Assembly: GCF_022399565.1 (NCBI RefSeq)
Contig: NZ_JAJTUT010000001.1
Coordinates: 1,587,493 to 1,651,492, forward strand
Source of the DNA: Flavobacterium algicola
GTDB taxonomy: Bacteria > Bacteroidota > Bacteroidia > Flavobacteriales > Flavobacteriaceae
Reading direction: 5' to 3'
Length of the DNA stretch: 64,000 nt
Part shown: positions 46,537 to 54,233 of the stretch, one piece after another
Layout of the letters: every line of letters begins with the position of its first letter
Numbering within the stretch: position 1 is the first letter of the stretch
The notes under the pieces: model-generated
The model's input: only the letters and a program-made list of their open reading frames with translations
The model's database searches: none
Told to the model about the DNA's origin: nothing
Translations under genes and position numbers: made by a program

Positions 46537-47499
46537 TTATGAGCACAATATTACAGACAGATATATTGGCATTCCAAAGGTAATATTAAAGGGGAATGTT
46601 ATTGCTAATGCCATCGGTATAAAGATACCGGGATTGGCTTTTGGAACGGCAATTTTCATGGCGGCAGGAACAGCAATATACGAGGCACTTGCTGCTAATA
46701 CTGCAAATATGAATCGGTTTCCAATGTCATCTGTGATGAGGTTTGATAAATATGCCACGATGATACCATTTATAAGCGGAATTATAATTGCAAAAACAAA
46801 GCTAAACCATCCACTTTTAAAGAAATCATTTAGTTTTTGGCCACTTACAATTCCCATGTCAAGTAAAAATATAGCCAAGAATCCTTTAAACATATCGGTT
46901 GTAAAAGGTTTTATGCCTAGGGCCTGCTGGTCGCTTGCCAGCAAACCGATAATTAAACTCCCTGTAATTAATAACACACTTCCGTTAGTAAAGGAATGCT
47001 TGATGAGCGAACTAATTTTAGTAGTGCTCGATTCGTTCTTATTGTACAATCGAATTAAAATTACCCCTACAATAATTGCTGGAGCTTCCATCAAAGCCAT
47101 CACAGCAACCATGTGACCACTAAATGTGTAGTTTTGCATTTCTAAGAACGTGATGGCAGTTACAAATGTTACCGCACTTACAGATCCATATGCCGCTGCA
47201 ATGGCGCCCGAATTTTCTATACTAAAATGTTTTTTAAGGATAAAAAAGCTGTAGAAAGGGATAATAACTGCGATGAAAACTCCAAATAAGACAGACCAGA
47301 TAATGTCCATCGTAAAATCACTATGCGCTAATTCTTGTCCTCCTTTAAAACCAATAGAGAAAAGCAGGTAGAGCGAAATGAACTTTGATGAGTTCTTCGG
47401 TATTTCTAAATCACTTTTTAGACGAACAGCTATAATTCCCAATAAGAAAAATAATAAAGCAGGGTTGGTAATGTTTTCTAATAATAAGTCGAAGTTCAT
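46537..47499 (-). CDS. SbtA-type sodium-dependent bicarbonate transporter-like permease
   Basis: A 320-residue protein of about ten membrane helices in two inverted halves. Patterns YLLFSIGFKGGQELA, AIAAAYGSVSAVTFVTAITFL and FAVLAASASYIAVPAAMKIAVPKANPG are those of the SbtA/DUF897 family, which takes up bicarbonate with sodium in cyanobacteria. In heterotrophs it may supply carboxylases. The divergent LysR-type regulator beside it is a typical partner. It has no visible Pho box, so its position within the phosphate island seems unrelated to phosphate control. No SbtB (PII-like) gene is adjacent. Confidence 0.87.
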   Translation of the reverse strand: MNFDLLLENITNPALLFFLLGIIAVRLKSDLEIPKNSSKFISLYLLFSIGFKGGQELAHSDFTMDIIWSVLFGVFIAVIIPFYSFFILKKHFSIENSGAIAAAYGSVSAVTFVTAITFLEMQNYTFSGHMVAVMALMEAPAIIVGVILIRLYNKNESSTTKISSLIKHSFTNGSVLLITGSLIIGLLASDQQALGIKPFTTDMFKGFLAIFLLDMGIVSGQKLNDFFKSGWFSFVFAIIIPLINGIIVAYLSNLITDDIGNRFIFAVLAASASYIAVPAAMKIAVPKANPGIFIPMALAITFPFNITFGMPIYLSVILCS

Positions 47500-47519
47500 T
47501 TTTGTTATTTTAAGTAGAT

Positions 47520-47624
47520 TTATTGTTTTGTAGCGCGATTTGATAGTTTAGTTTTAGCTGATTTTAAATTTTGATATAAATCCGGTATCGTAATTTTCTC
47601 TTCTTCACATGGAGCGGTAGCCAT
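47520..47624 (-). CDS. Possible 34-residue leader peptide upstream of sbtA-like gene
   Basis: A minus-strand frame of 34 codons beginning MATAPCEEEKITI ends 20 bp before the permease start. It lies downstream of the TACATTTG -7 element at 47662-47669, so it would be on the permease mRNA. Composition is soluble and plausible. It could be a translated small protein or leader ORF, or chance; no family is recognised. Confidence 0.35.
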   Translation of the reverse strand: MATAPCEEEKITIPDLYQNLKSAKTKLSNRATKQ

Positions 47625-47661
47625 TTTTCTAACTTCATAATTTTGCTATTTTAAGTTCCTG

Positions 47662-47669
47662 CAAATGTA
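47662..47669 (-). promoter_or_regulatory. -7 promoter element of the sbtA-like transcript
   Basis: Minus-strand TACATTTG matches TAnnTTTG, giving a leader of about 155 bp before the permease start. Confidence 0.55.
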
Positions 47670-47695
47670 AATCCGTCAATCCATTTGTTTTTATT

Positions 47696-47703
47696 TATAT
47701 TTG
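47696..47703 (+). promoter_or_regulatory. -7 promoter element of the LysR gene
   Basis: Tatatttg matches TAnnTTTG and lies 24 bp before the ATG. The two divergent -7 elements are only 26 bp apart, so one bound regulator could affect both. Confidence 0.55.
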
Positions 47704-47727
47704 TAATGAAATCCATAAAATGTTTTT

Positions 47728-48660
47728 ATGAACTATACTTTGCATCAATTGTATGTTTTTTTAAAAGTAGCTCAAAATATGAGTATTACTAAGGCAGCTG
47801 TAGAGTTGCACCTTACGCAACCAGCCGTTTCTATCCAGCTACGCAATTTTCAGGATCAATTTGAATTTCCGTTGACGGAAGTAATTGGTCGAAAATTGTA
47901 TATCACTGATTTTGGACAAGAAATTGCTACGGCTGCTGAAAGAGTATTAAATGAAGTAGAAGCAATCAATTACAAGACACTTGCATATAAGGGAGAATTG
48001 AGCGGACGTTTAAAAATATCAATTGTTTCTACAGGTAAATATATAATGCCTTATTTTTTGTCTGACTTTCTAAAGCAAAACCCTGGTGTAGATTTGATCT
48101 TAGACGTAACTAATAAAAAACAAGTTTTAGAGAGTTTGGAGCACAATGAAGTTGACTTTTCACTAGTGTCCGTTTTACCTGATGGGATTCAGATTGAAAA
48201 AGTAGAGTTGTTGCCAAATGCACTTTATATGATGGTAAATGCAAATCAAGCTTTCGATAAAAAGAATAATGAGGTTTCTATTTTAGAAGATCTAGCAGTG
48301 ATTTATCGTGAAGAAGGTTCTGGTACACGATACATTATGGAGAAATTTATAGATAACAATAATTTAAATGTGCCAAAAAAAATAGAATTGACCGGAAATG
48401 AGGCTGTTAAGCAAGCTGTTCTAGCGGGTTTAGGATGTTCGATCATGCCATTGATCGGAGTGAAAAATGAATTGAATAATGGTAGTTTGCAAATCGTACC
48501 GGTGAAAGGACTACCTATAAAATCCAATTGGAATCTAATTTGGTTGAAGGGGAAGAAATTCTCACCAGTTGCGAATGCTTATTTGCAGTTTATTAAAACT
48601 GAAAAAGAACGACTTATAGCAGAAAGTTTTTACTGGATCGAAAAAAAGATTGTTAAATAA
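47728..48660 (+). CDS. LysR-type regulator, CbbR/CmpR-like
   Basis: A 310-residue LysR protein with an N-terminal helix-turn-helix (about 1-60, LYVFLKVAQNMSITKAAVEL, HLTQPAVSIQLRNFQ) and a two-lobed effector domain (from about 90, LSGRLKISIVSTGKYIMPYF). It is close in style to the CbbR/CmpR group, which controls carbon fixation and bicarbonate uptake genes. Divergent placement with the sbtA-like gene implies it regulates that gene; the effector is unknown. The porin gene downstream has its own phased promoter. Confidence 0.9.
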   Translation: MNYTLHQLYVFLKVAQNMSITKAAVELHLTQPAVSIQLRNFQDQFEFPLTEVIGRKLYITDFGQEIATAAERVLNEVEAINYKTLAYKGELSGRLKISIVSTGKYIMPYFLSDFLKQNPGVDLILDVTNKKQVLESLEHNEVDFSLVSVLPDGIQIEKVELLPNALYMMVNANQAFDKKNNEVSILEDLAVIYREEGSGTRYIMEKFIDNNNLNVPKKIELTGNEAVKQAVLAGLGCSIMPLIGVKNELNNGSLQIVPVKGLPIKSNWNLIWLKGKKFSPVANAYLQFIKTEKERLIAESFYWIEKKIVK

Positions 48661-48802
48661 AATGGCTATTGAGTTAATTCGTTCCTGTTTTAATAAAATA
48701 AATGGTCAATCAAGCACTGTAATTTATAAGGAAAATGTGTTTTTTGTAGGTTAATTTTTGGTGTTTTTGCATTAAAAAATCGTAAAAACAAAGTTAATTT
48801 TT

Positions 48803-48846
48803 TAATGTTTGGCTAACATTAGCTTAACACCGCGATAGCATCTTTG
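48803..48846 (+). promoter_or_regulatory. Pho-box-like promoter of the first porin gene
   Basis: TAATG (48803), TAACA (48814) and TAACA (48825) are exactly 11 bp apart. A -7-like CATCTTTG starts at 48839, 14 bp after the last repeat start. Confidence 0.75.
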
Positions 48847-48874
48847 CCAAAAAAATTAAGCACCTATTTCGATC

Positions 48875-50170
48875 ATGAAAAAACTACTATTAGCTGTATT
48901 ACTTTTTAGTGTTGTTACATTGCAAGCGCAAGAGCTTAACCGAGACGCTATTTCCAAGGAAGTAGTTCGTATCCTCGACTCGATAAACAAAGTAAAAGTA
49001 GCCGAAGATAAAGCAAAACCGAAGAAAGATGCCGCTTGGTACGATAAAATAAGTTTACGCGGATATGCGCAGGTGCGTTACAACGGTTTGTTATCTACCA
49101 ATGATAAAGTGTCTTGTGACCAATGTGATAAATCTTGGGGAACGACTGCTACAGGCGATGATGCAAAATCAAACAACGGCTTCTTTATTAGACGTGCTCG
49201 TCTTGTTTTTTCGGGACAAATACTTCCTAATGTTTATTTTTATATTCAGCCAGACTTAGCTAGTTCTCCAACAACGGGAGTTAATAATTTTCTACAGTTG
49301 CGAGATGCTTATTTCGATTTGTCATTCGATACAAAAAAGGAATTTAGAATAAGGATAGGACAGAGTAAAGTACCATACGGATTTGAAAATATGCAGTCAA
49401 GTCAAAATAGATTGACACTGGACCGTAATGATGCTTTGAATAGTGCTGTTGCAAATGAGCGTGACTTGGGTGCCTTTTTCTATTGGGCGCCAAGTAAAAT
49501 AAGAGAGCGTTTTGCGATGCTTGTCAAAGATGGTTACAAAGGTTCTGGAGATTATGGTGTTTTTGCATTTGGAGCATACAATGGTCAAACATCAAATAAG
49601 TCAGAAGGAAATAGAAATTTACATGTGGTTACAAGAGTGAGTTATCCTTTTGTTATTGGTGATCAAATTATCGAGCCAGGCATTCAGGCATATACTGGTA
49701 AGTGGGCCTTTGGCAGTGAAATTTCAACTGGTGTAACTGTAAATGATAAATTAAATACCTTGGACCAAAGAGTTGCCGCCTCATTCATACTTTATCCAAA
49801 ACCTTTTGGTGTTCAAGCTGAATATAATATTGGTAAAGGACCACGGTATAATAAAATAACTAACTCAGTGGATGTCTCATCTTTAGAGGGAGGATATATT
49901 ACATTAAATTACAAATGGGATTTACCAAAAAACCAACTGATGTATCCTTTTGCTAAGTTTCAATACTACGATGGAGGTAAGAAATTTGAAAAAGATGCTA
50001 GAAGTTATTTGGTAAGAGATTATGAGCTGGGTATAGAATGGCAACCTTACAAAGCATTTGAATTAACAGCAACTTGGGTGATTGCTGACAGAACTTTTGA
50101 AGACAGCGCACTAAAAGATAACCGCCAGCAAGGAAATTTATTACGACTGCAAGCACAGTTTAATTTCTAA
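48875..50170 (+). CDS. OprO/P-type phosphate-selective porin (first copy)
   Basis: The 431-residue protein has a signal peptide (MKKLLLAVLLFSVVTLQAQ) and a helical stretch (about 20-55). The barrel follows, with SLRGYAQVRYNGLL, GFFIRRARLVFSGQILPNVYFYIQPD, AYFDLSF, FRIRIGQSKVPYGFENMQSS and the C-terminal aromatic RLQAQFNF. These are the O/P porin family blocks. A CDQCDK pair at about 70-75 is uncommon. The family allows phosphate or polyphosphate diffusion across the outer membrane. It has a phased Pho-box promoter and a terminator, so it is an independent unit. Confidence 0.9.
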   Translation: MKKLLLAVLLFSVVTLQAQELNRDAISKEVVRILDSINKVKVAEDKAKPKKDAAWYDKISLRGYAQVRYNGLLSTNDKVSCDQCDKSWGTTATGDDAKSNNGFFIRRARLVFSGQILPNVYFYIQPDLASSPTTGVNNFLQLRDAYFDLSFDTKKEFRIRIGQSKVPYGFENMQSSQNRLTLDRNDALNSAVANERDLGAFFYWAPSKIRERFAMLVKDGYKGSGDYGVFAFGAYNGQTSNKSEGNRNLHVVTRVSYPFVIGDQIIEPGIQAYTGKWAFGSEISTGVTVNDKLNTLDQRVAASFILYPKPFGVQAEYNIGKGPRYNKITNSVDVSSLEGGYITLNYKWDLPKNQLMYPFAKFQYYDGGKKFEKDARSYLVRDYELGIEWQPYKAFELTATWVIADRTFEDSALKDNRQQGNLLRLQAQFNF

Positions 50171-50198
50171 AGACCAGTAATAATCATATTAGATTTCT

Positions 50199-50232
50199 AA
50201 ACCTCTTAAGGACTAACTTAAGAGGTTTTTTT
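50199..50232 (+). terminator. Terminator after the first porin gene
   Basis: The arms aaacctcttaag and cttaagaggttt pair perfectly around gactaa and are followed by a T-run. Confidence 0.88.
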
Positions 50233-50456
50233 ATGATTTGTTTTTAAAAATTTTGATCAAGATTATTTTTATAAATTTCTTTTCGAAAGAAAAAAGCTTA
50301 AAAAATGTTGTTTAATTTATAAAAAACCTCTAAAAATACTAATTATCAAGTTGTTAGTTTAATTTCAACTAATCCCTAAATAAACTTATAACACACTGTT
50401 AATTAGCGTATTGTATTTTATTATTGATTCGTAGTTGTAGTTTAGTTACCTTTTGT

Positions 50457-50511
50457 TAGGGTTATCGTAACATTAAATTAATACCAGCCTTTTTTATTAA
50501 CATTAGTTTTG
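50457..50511 (+). promoter_or_regulatory. Pho-box-like promoter of the second porin gene
   Basis: TAACA (50468) and TAATA (50479) are 11 bp apart, with a weak TAGGG at 50457 in phase. TAGTTTTG (-7) starts at 50504, 25 bp after the last repeat start. Confidence 0.65.
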
Positions 50512-50545
50512 CATCGTAATAACACATTGGTAACTAATTGTTAAA

Positions 50546-51754
50546 ATGAAAAAATTTTTATTGAGCATTTCGCTATTATTCTCACTAACTATAATAGCAC
50601 AAGACATTAAAAAAAATGGAGATTCTAAGTCTATAATTGAGAATTATTATAACTCTGGCAAAAAATTAGGATTTACAGCCGTAGATAGTTTGTTTCAAGT
50701 AAATATAGGTTTTAGAGTTCAAAGTAGAATTGGATATGGAAAGGATGAAGGACAGTCTGGAGTTGCTGAAGGAGAGATCAGAAGGATGAGGTTAAAGTTG
50801 GATGGTTTTGTGGTGAGTCCTAAGTTTGGTTATAAAGTAGAGCTAGGATTTTCGGCTCGAGATATAGGGACAGTAGCTGTTGGTAACAGCGGAAATGTAA
50901 TTCTGGATGGAGTGTTTTTTTATAAACCATCATCGGATTTAAAATTTGCTTTTGGACAAACGAAGTTGCCAGGAAACAATCAACGTGTTATTTCGTCAGG
51001 TTCATTAGAGCTTACAGATCGAAGTATTAACAACTCTAAATTTAATATTGATCGTGATTTTGGAATTTTTGTCGAATATGCAAAAACAAAAAAAGATAAA
51101 TTTTATTATGGTCTGAAAGGTGCGATATCAAAGGGAGAAGGCCGTAATTGGGTAAAAACTTCAGATGATGGAATAGCATTAACAGGTAAGGTTGAATTAT
51201 TTCCCCTAGGCGCATTCACCAAAAATGGTTCTAATTTTGAAGCGGATTTAATGCGTGAGAAAACACCAAAGTTAATGTTGTCTGGAGCGTTTAGTCAAAA
51301 TAACAATGCACTTCGATCTCAGGGACAATTAGGGAGCAGTCTATACGAGTCAAGAACCTTAAAGTCGGTATTCGCAGATTTAGTTTTTAAGTATAATGGT
51401 TGGTCTGCATCTGCAGCTTATATGTCAAGAACTACTGATGATGCTATTACGAGAGATGCGGCAGATGCGAGTCTTACGCAAGCAGTATTTGTTGGTCATG
51501 GTTTTGATGGACAAGTGAGTTATCTCTTTCCATCAGAATACCAGATCATAGGACGTTATTCGACACAAAAAGTAAACGACCAAATCAGAACAATAAGTCC
51601 AAACTCAGATGAGTATACTGTAGGTGTATCAAAGTATATTTTTGGTCACAAAGTAAAAGTACAAGCTGAGGTATCTTATGATCAAATCTACAATTACGGT
51701 GCTTCAGTTTCTGATAATTTATTTGCACGTTTTCAAGTAGAAATAGGATTGTAA
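50546..51754 (+). CDS. OprO/P-type phosphate-selective porin (second copy)
   Basis: A 402-residue porin with a signal peptide (MKKFLLSISLLFSLTIIAQ) and barrel strands VNIGFRVQSRIGYG, EIRRMRLKLDGFVVSPKFGY, KFAFGQTKLPGNNQRVISSG, NIDRDFGIFVEY and the aromatic end ARFQVEIGL. It shares the RxRLxxxG strand pattern with the first porin but little identity elsewhere, so it is an old paralogue, not a recent duplicate. It lacks the CDQC pair. Having two porins with equivalent promoters suggests different substrates or affinities under phosphate limitation. Confidence 0.87.
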   Translation: MKKFLLSISLLFSLTIIAQDIKKNGDSKSIIENYYNSGKKLGFTAVDSLFQVNIGFRVQSRIGYGKDEGQSGVAEGEIRRMRLKLDGFVVSPKFGYKVELGFSARDIGTVAVGNSGNVILDGVFFYKPSSDLKFAFGQTKLPGNNQRVISSGSLELTDRSINNSKFNIDRDFGIFVEYAKTKKDKFYYGLKGAISKGEGRNWVKTSDDGIALTGKVELFPLGAFTKNGSNFEADLMREKTPKLMLSGAFSQNNNALRSQGQLGSSLYESRTLKSVFADLVFKYNGWSASAAYMSRTTDDAITRDAADASLTQAVFVGHGFDGQVSYLFPSEYQIIGRYSTQKVNDQIRTISPNSDEYTVGVSKYIFGHKVKVQAEVSYDQIYNYGASVSDNLFARFQVEIGL

Positions 51755-51791
51755 AAGTTTTAGGTTTATGTGGCAAAGTATAAAGATTGAA

Positions 51792-51835
51792 TAATGTTGC
51801 CTTAACACAGAGTTAATATTGAGAGGGTATTTTTG
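51792..51835 (+). promoter_or_regulatory. Pho-box-like promoter of pstS
   Basis: TAATG (51792), TAACA (51803) and TAATA (51814) are exactly 11 bp apart. TATTTTTG (-7) starts at 51828, 14 bp after the last repeat start. This has the same geometry as the porin promoter at 48803-48846. Confidence 0.78.
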
Positions 51836-51861
51836 TATAAAATTAAACAAAGAATTAAAAA

Positions 51862-52725
51862 ATGAATAAATTTAAATTATTTTTAATATTACCATTAATT
51901 GGTATGTTGAGTTGTGGTAAGGCTAAGACCGAAGATAAAGGAGAAGGTAATGCTGACGCATCTGTTTCTGTAACAATTAAAGGTAGTGATACTGTTTTGC
52001 CATTGGCACAAAAAGAAGCAGAAGAATTAATGAAAAATAATGCAAATGTAAGTATTACAGTTGTTGGTGGTGGTTCGGGAGTTGGATTAACGGCGTTGAT
52101 CGATGGAACTACAGATATCGCAATGGCATCAAGAGATTTGAAAACAGAAGAGAAATTAAAATTTTCTGAATCTAAAACGGAAATAGAAAAGGTAATCATT
52201 GCATATGATGCACTGGCAGTAATTGTGAATCCAGCTAATAGTGTTTCTAAATTAACTCGTGAGCAGTTGGAGAAAATTTACATTGGAGAAATCACAAACT
52301 GGAAAGATGTTGGTGGAGCTGATGAGAAAATCGTAGCATACTCAAGAGAATCTTCATCTGGAACTTATGAGTTTTTTAAAGATGAGGTGATGGATAAGAA
52401 AAATTATGCTACTACAATTTTGAGCTTACCTGCGACTGGAGCAATCGTTCAAGCAGTAGGACAAACAAAAGGAGCTATCGGATATGTTGGTTTGGCTTAC
52501 GAGACTAAAGAAGTGAAGCAGCTGTCTGTTTCTTACGATCAAGGTAAAAACTTTGTTGCTCCTTCAGTAGCGAGTGCAAAAGACAAAACGTACCCAATTT
52601 CACGACCATTGTTTTATATGTTTAATAAAACAAATGAAGCAAAAGTTAAAGCAGTTGTAGATTATGCTATGTCACCAGAAGGACAAAAGAATGTTTCTGA
52701 AATAGGATATGTTCCATTGAAATAA
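51862..52725 (+). CDS. pstS: Phosphate-binding lipoprotein PstS
   Basis: A 287-residue substrate-binding lipoprotein with lipobox ending at Cys18 (GMLSCGK). Family blocks are IKGSDTVLPLAQKEAEELM, GGGSGVGLTALIDGTTDIAM, YIGEITNWKDVGGADEKIV and SRESSSGTYEFF, where Ser, Thr and Arg residues bind phosphate, then KGAIGYVGLAYE. It delivers phosphate to the PstC-PstA permease. It is followed by a terminator and has its own promoter, so it can be made in excess over the permease. Confidence 0.95.
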   Translation: MNKFKLFLILPLIGMLSCGKAKTEDKGEGNADASVSVTIKGSDTVLPLAQKEAEELMKNNANVSITVVGGGSGVGLTALIDGTTDIAMASRDLKTEEKLKFSESKTEIEKVIIAYDALAVIVNPANSVSKLTREQLEKIYIGEITNWKDVGGADEKIVAYSRESSSGTYEFFKDEVMDKKNYATTILSLPATGAIVQAVGQTKGAIGYVGLAYETKEVKQLSVSYDQGKNFVAPSVASAKDKTYPISRPLFYMFNKTNEAKVKAVVDYAMSPEGQKNVSEIGYVPLK

Positions 52726-52751
52726 ATATAAAAGGTTAATTATAAATATCT

Positions 52752-52785
52752 AAAGCTACCTATTTTTATTAGGTAGCTTTTTTTT
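52752..52785 (+). terminator. Terminator after pstS
   Basis: The arms aaagctaccta and taggtagcttt pair perfectly around a T-rich loop and are followed by a T-run. It separates pstS from pstC-pstA. Confidence 0.88.
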
Positions 52786-52936
52786 ATTACTTCAACTTTA
52801 GGATTTAAATATATCTGCGTTTTTACCACTTTTTATATAATGCTGCAAAGATTTTTAAGTCGATTGTAATAAGTTGCAAGTGTGTTAGTTGTGGGGTTTA
52901 TGCTTTGCGTTTTCCCGTGATGCATAAGTATCGACT

Positions 52937-53002
52937 TAACATTAAGTTAACCTAAGGATAATACTCTAAGAACATTAGAGGCGTGTGTCTGGTGTAATTT
53001 TG
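52937..53002 (+). promoter_or_regulatory. Pho-box-like promoter of pstC-pstA, four repeats
   Basis: TAACA (52937), TAACC (52948), TAATA (52959) and GAACA (52970) are exactly 11 bp apart. TAATTTTG (-7) starts at 52995, 25 bp after the last repeat start. Confidence 0.75.
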
Positions 53003-53023
53003 TCAAAAAATAAATAGACTGAT

Positions 53024-54232
53024 TTGAAAACAAATTTAAAAAAAATTAGAGAAAAGGTTATTGAATCTGTTCTAATGCTAAGTAGTGTAACTACAAGTAT
53101 TACGGTGATATTAATTGTCTTTTTTTTGTTTATTGAAGGAGCAGGAGTATTTAGTAGGAAACCAATCGATGATGGTTTTTTGCTAGCAGTAGCCCCATCG
53201 AATTCAGTGCAAAAACTTTCTCCAGCCCAAGTTAAAGATGTATACGATCAAAAAATTAAAAATTGGAAAGAGGTAGGTGGTGCAGATCTGCCTATAGTTT
53301 TATTCCGAACTTCGGATATTTCAGATTATTATACGGATGAAGAATTAGGAGAGAATTTCGAAAATTTCCCTCAAAAGATAAACGAACTCATCACCAAAAC
53401 TCCTGGTATAATCGCTTTTTTTTCAGAAACATACAAGGCGAAACAATTTGTGGGTAAAGAATTAGATATTGATAAAATAACGATATCAAAGTTTCTATCT
53501 GGTGAAGAGTGGTTTCCAACAGCACAGCCTATTGCTCAAATGGGAGTGAAACCTTTAATTTATGGAACGTTATGGGTAAGTTTTGGAGCCATATTAATTG
53601 CTTTACCTATCGGTCTCGCTGCTGCAATCTACTTAAGTGAAATTGCAAAGAAAAAAACAAGGAATTTACTGAAGCCATTAATTGAACTTTTAGCAGGAAT
53701 ACCGTCTGTGGTTTATGGTTTCTTCGGATTAGTAATTATTGTTCCTTTAATTCAGTCTACTTTCAATCTACCTGTTGGTGAGACTGCTTTGGCCGGTTCT
53801 GTGGTCTTAGCGATTATGGCATTACCAACGATTATTACAATCTCTGAAGATGCAATGCGCAATACGCCACGAGCAATGAAAGAAGCCAGTTTGGCGTTAG
53901 GAGCCAGTCAATGGCAAACGATATATAAAGTGGTTGTCCCATATTCCGCTTCTGGAATAACTGCTGGTGCGATCTTAGGAATTGGAAGAGCTATTGGAGA
54001 AACAATGGCCGTTTTAATGGTAACAGGAAATGCTGCCGTAATTCCGCATTCCTTCTTAGCACCTGTGCGAACCATTCCTGCCACTATTGCGGCAGAATTA
54101 GGAGAAGCACCAAACGGTGGTTTGCATTATGAAGCTTTATTTGCTTTAGGTTGCATTTTGTTCATCATCACATTCGGTATTAACATGTTGGTAGAAATGG
54201 TTACCAATAGAAAATCCCATAAAAAACACTAG
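53024..54232 (+). CDS. pstC: Phosphate ABC transporter permease PstC with PstS-like periplasmic loop
   Basis: A 402-residue inner-membrane permease starting with TTG (first ATG would be codon 18, inside the first helix). The permease core from about 185 (GTLWVSFGAILIALPIGLAA) has the coupling loop EASLALGASQWQTIYKVV and GIGRAIGETMAVLMV. It is about 80 residues longer than E. coli PstC. The extra part lies between helix 1 and helix 2 (about 50-165). It resembles PstS: VAPSNSVQKLSPAQVKDVY and KNWKEVGGADLPIVLF align with VNPANSVSKLTREQLEKIY and TNWKDVGGADEKIVAY of the PstS encoded here. The phosphate-binding SSSGTYEF segment is replaced. It overlaps pstA closely (gap 1 bp). Confidence 0.93.
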   Translation: MKTNLKKIREKVIESVLMLSSVTTSITVILIVFFLFIEGAGVFSRKPIDDGFLLAVAPSNSVQKLSPAQVKDVYDQKIKNWKEVGGADLPIVLFRTSDISDYYTDEELGENFENFPQKINELITKTPGIIAFFSETYKAKQFVGKELDIDKITISKFLSGEEWFPTAQPIAQMGVKPLIYGTLWVSFGAILIALPIGLAAAIYLSEIAKKKTRNLLKPLIELLAGIPSVVYGFFGLVIIVPLIQSTFNLPVGETALAGSVVLAIMALPTIITISEDAMRNTPRAMKEASLALGASQWQTIYKVVVPYSASGITAGAILGIGRAIGETMAVLMVTGNAAVIPHSFLAPVRTIPATIAAELGEAPNGGLHYEALFALGCILFIITFGINMLVEMVTNRKSHKKH

Positions 54233-54233
54233 T

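Larger units (their letters stand above)
50171..50545. other. 375-bp intergenic region between the two porin genes
   Basis: The left end holds the terminator at 50199-50232, and the right end holds the phased promoter at 50457-50511. The AT-rich middle (about 50235-50455) shows no reading frame, RNA gene or repeat that I can support. Confidence 0.6.

Noticed and set aside
46634..47116. A 160-codon plus-strand frame
   Set aside because: It is antisense to the sbtA-like permease, whose family match is clear; the plus-strand composition has no family signal.
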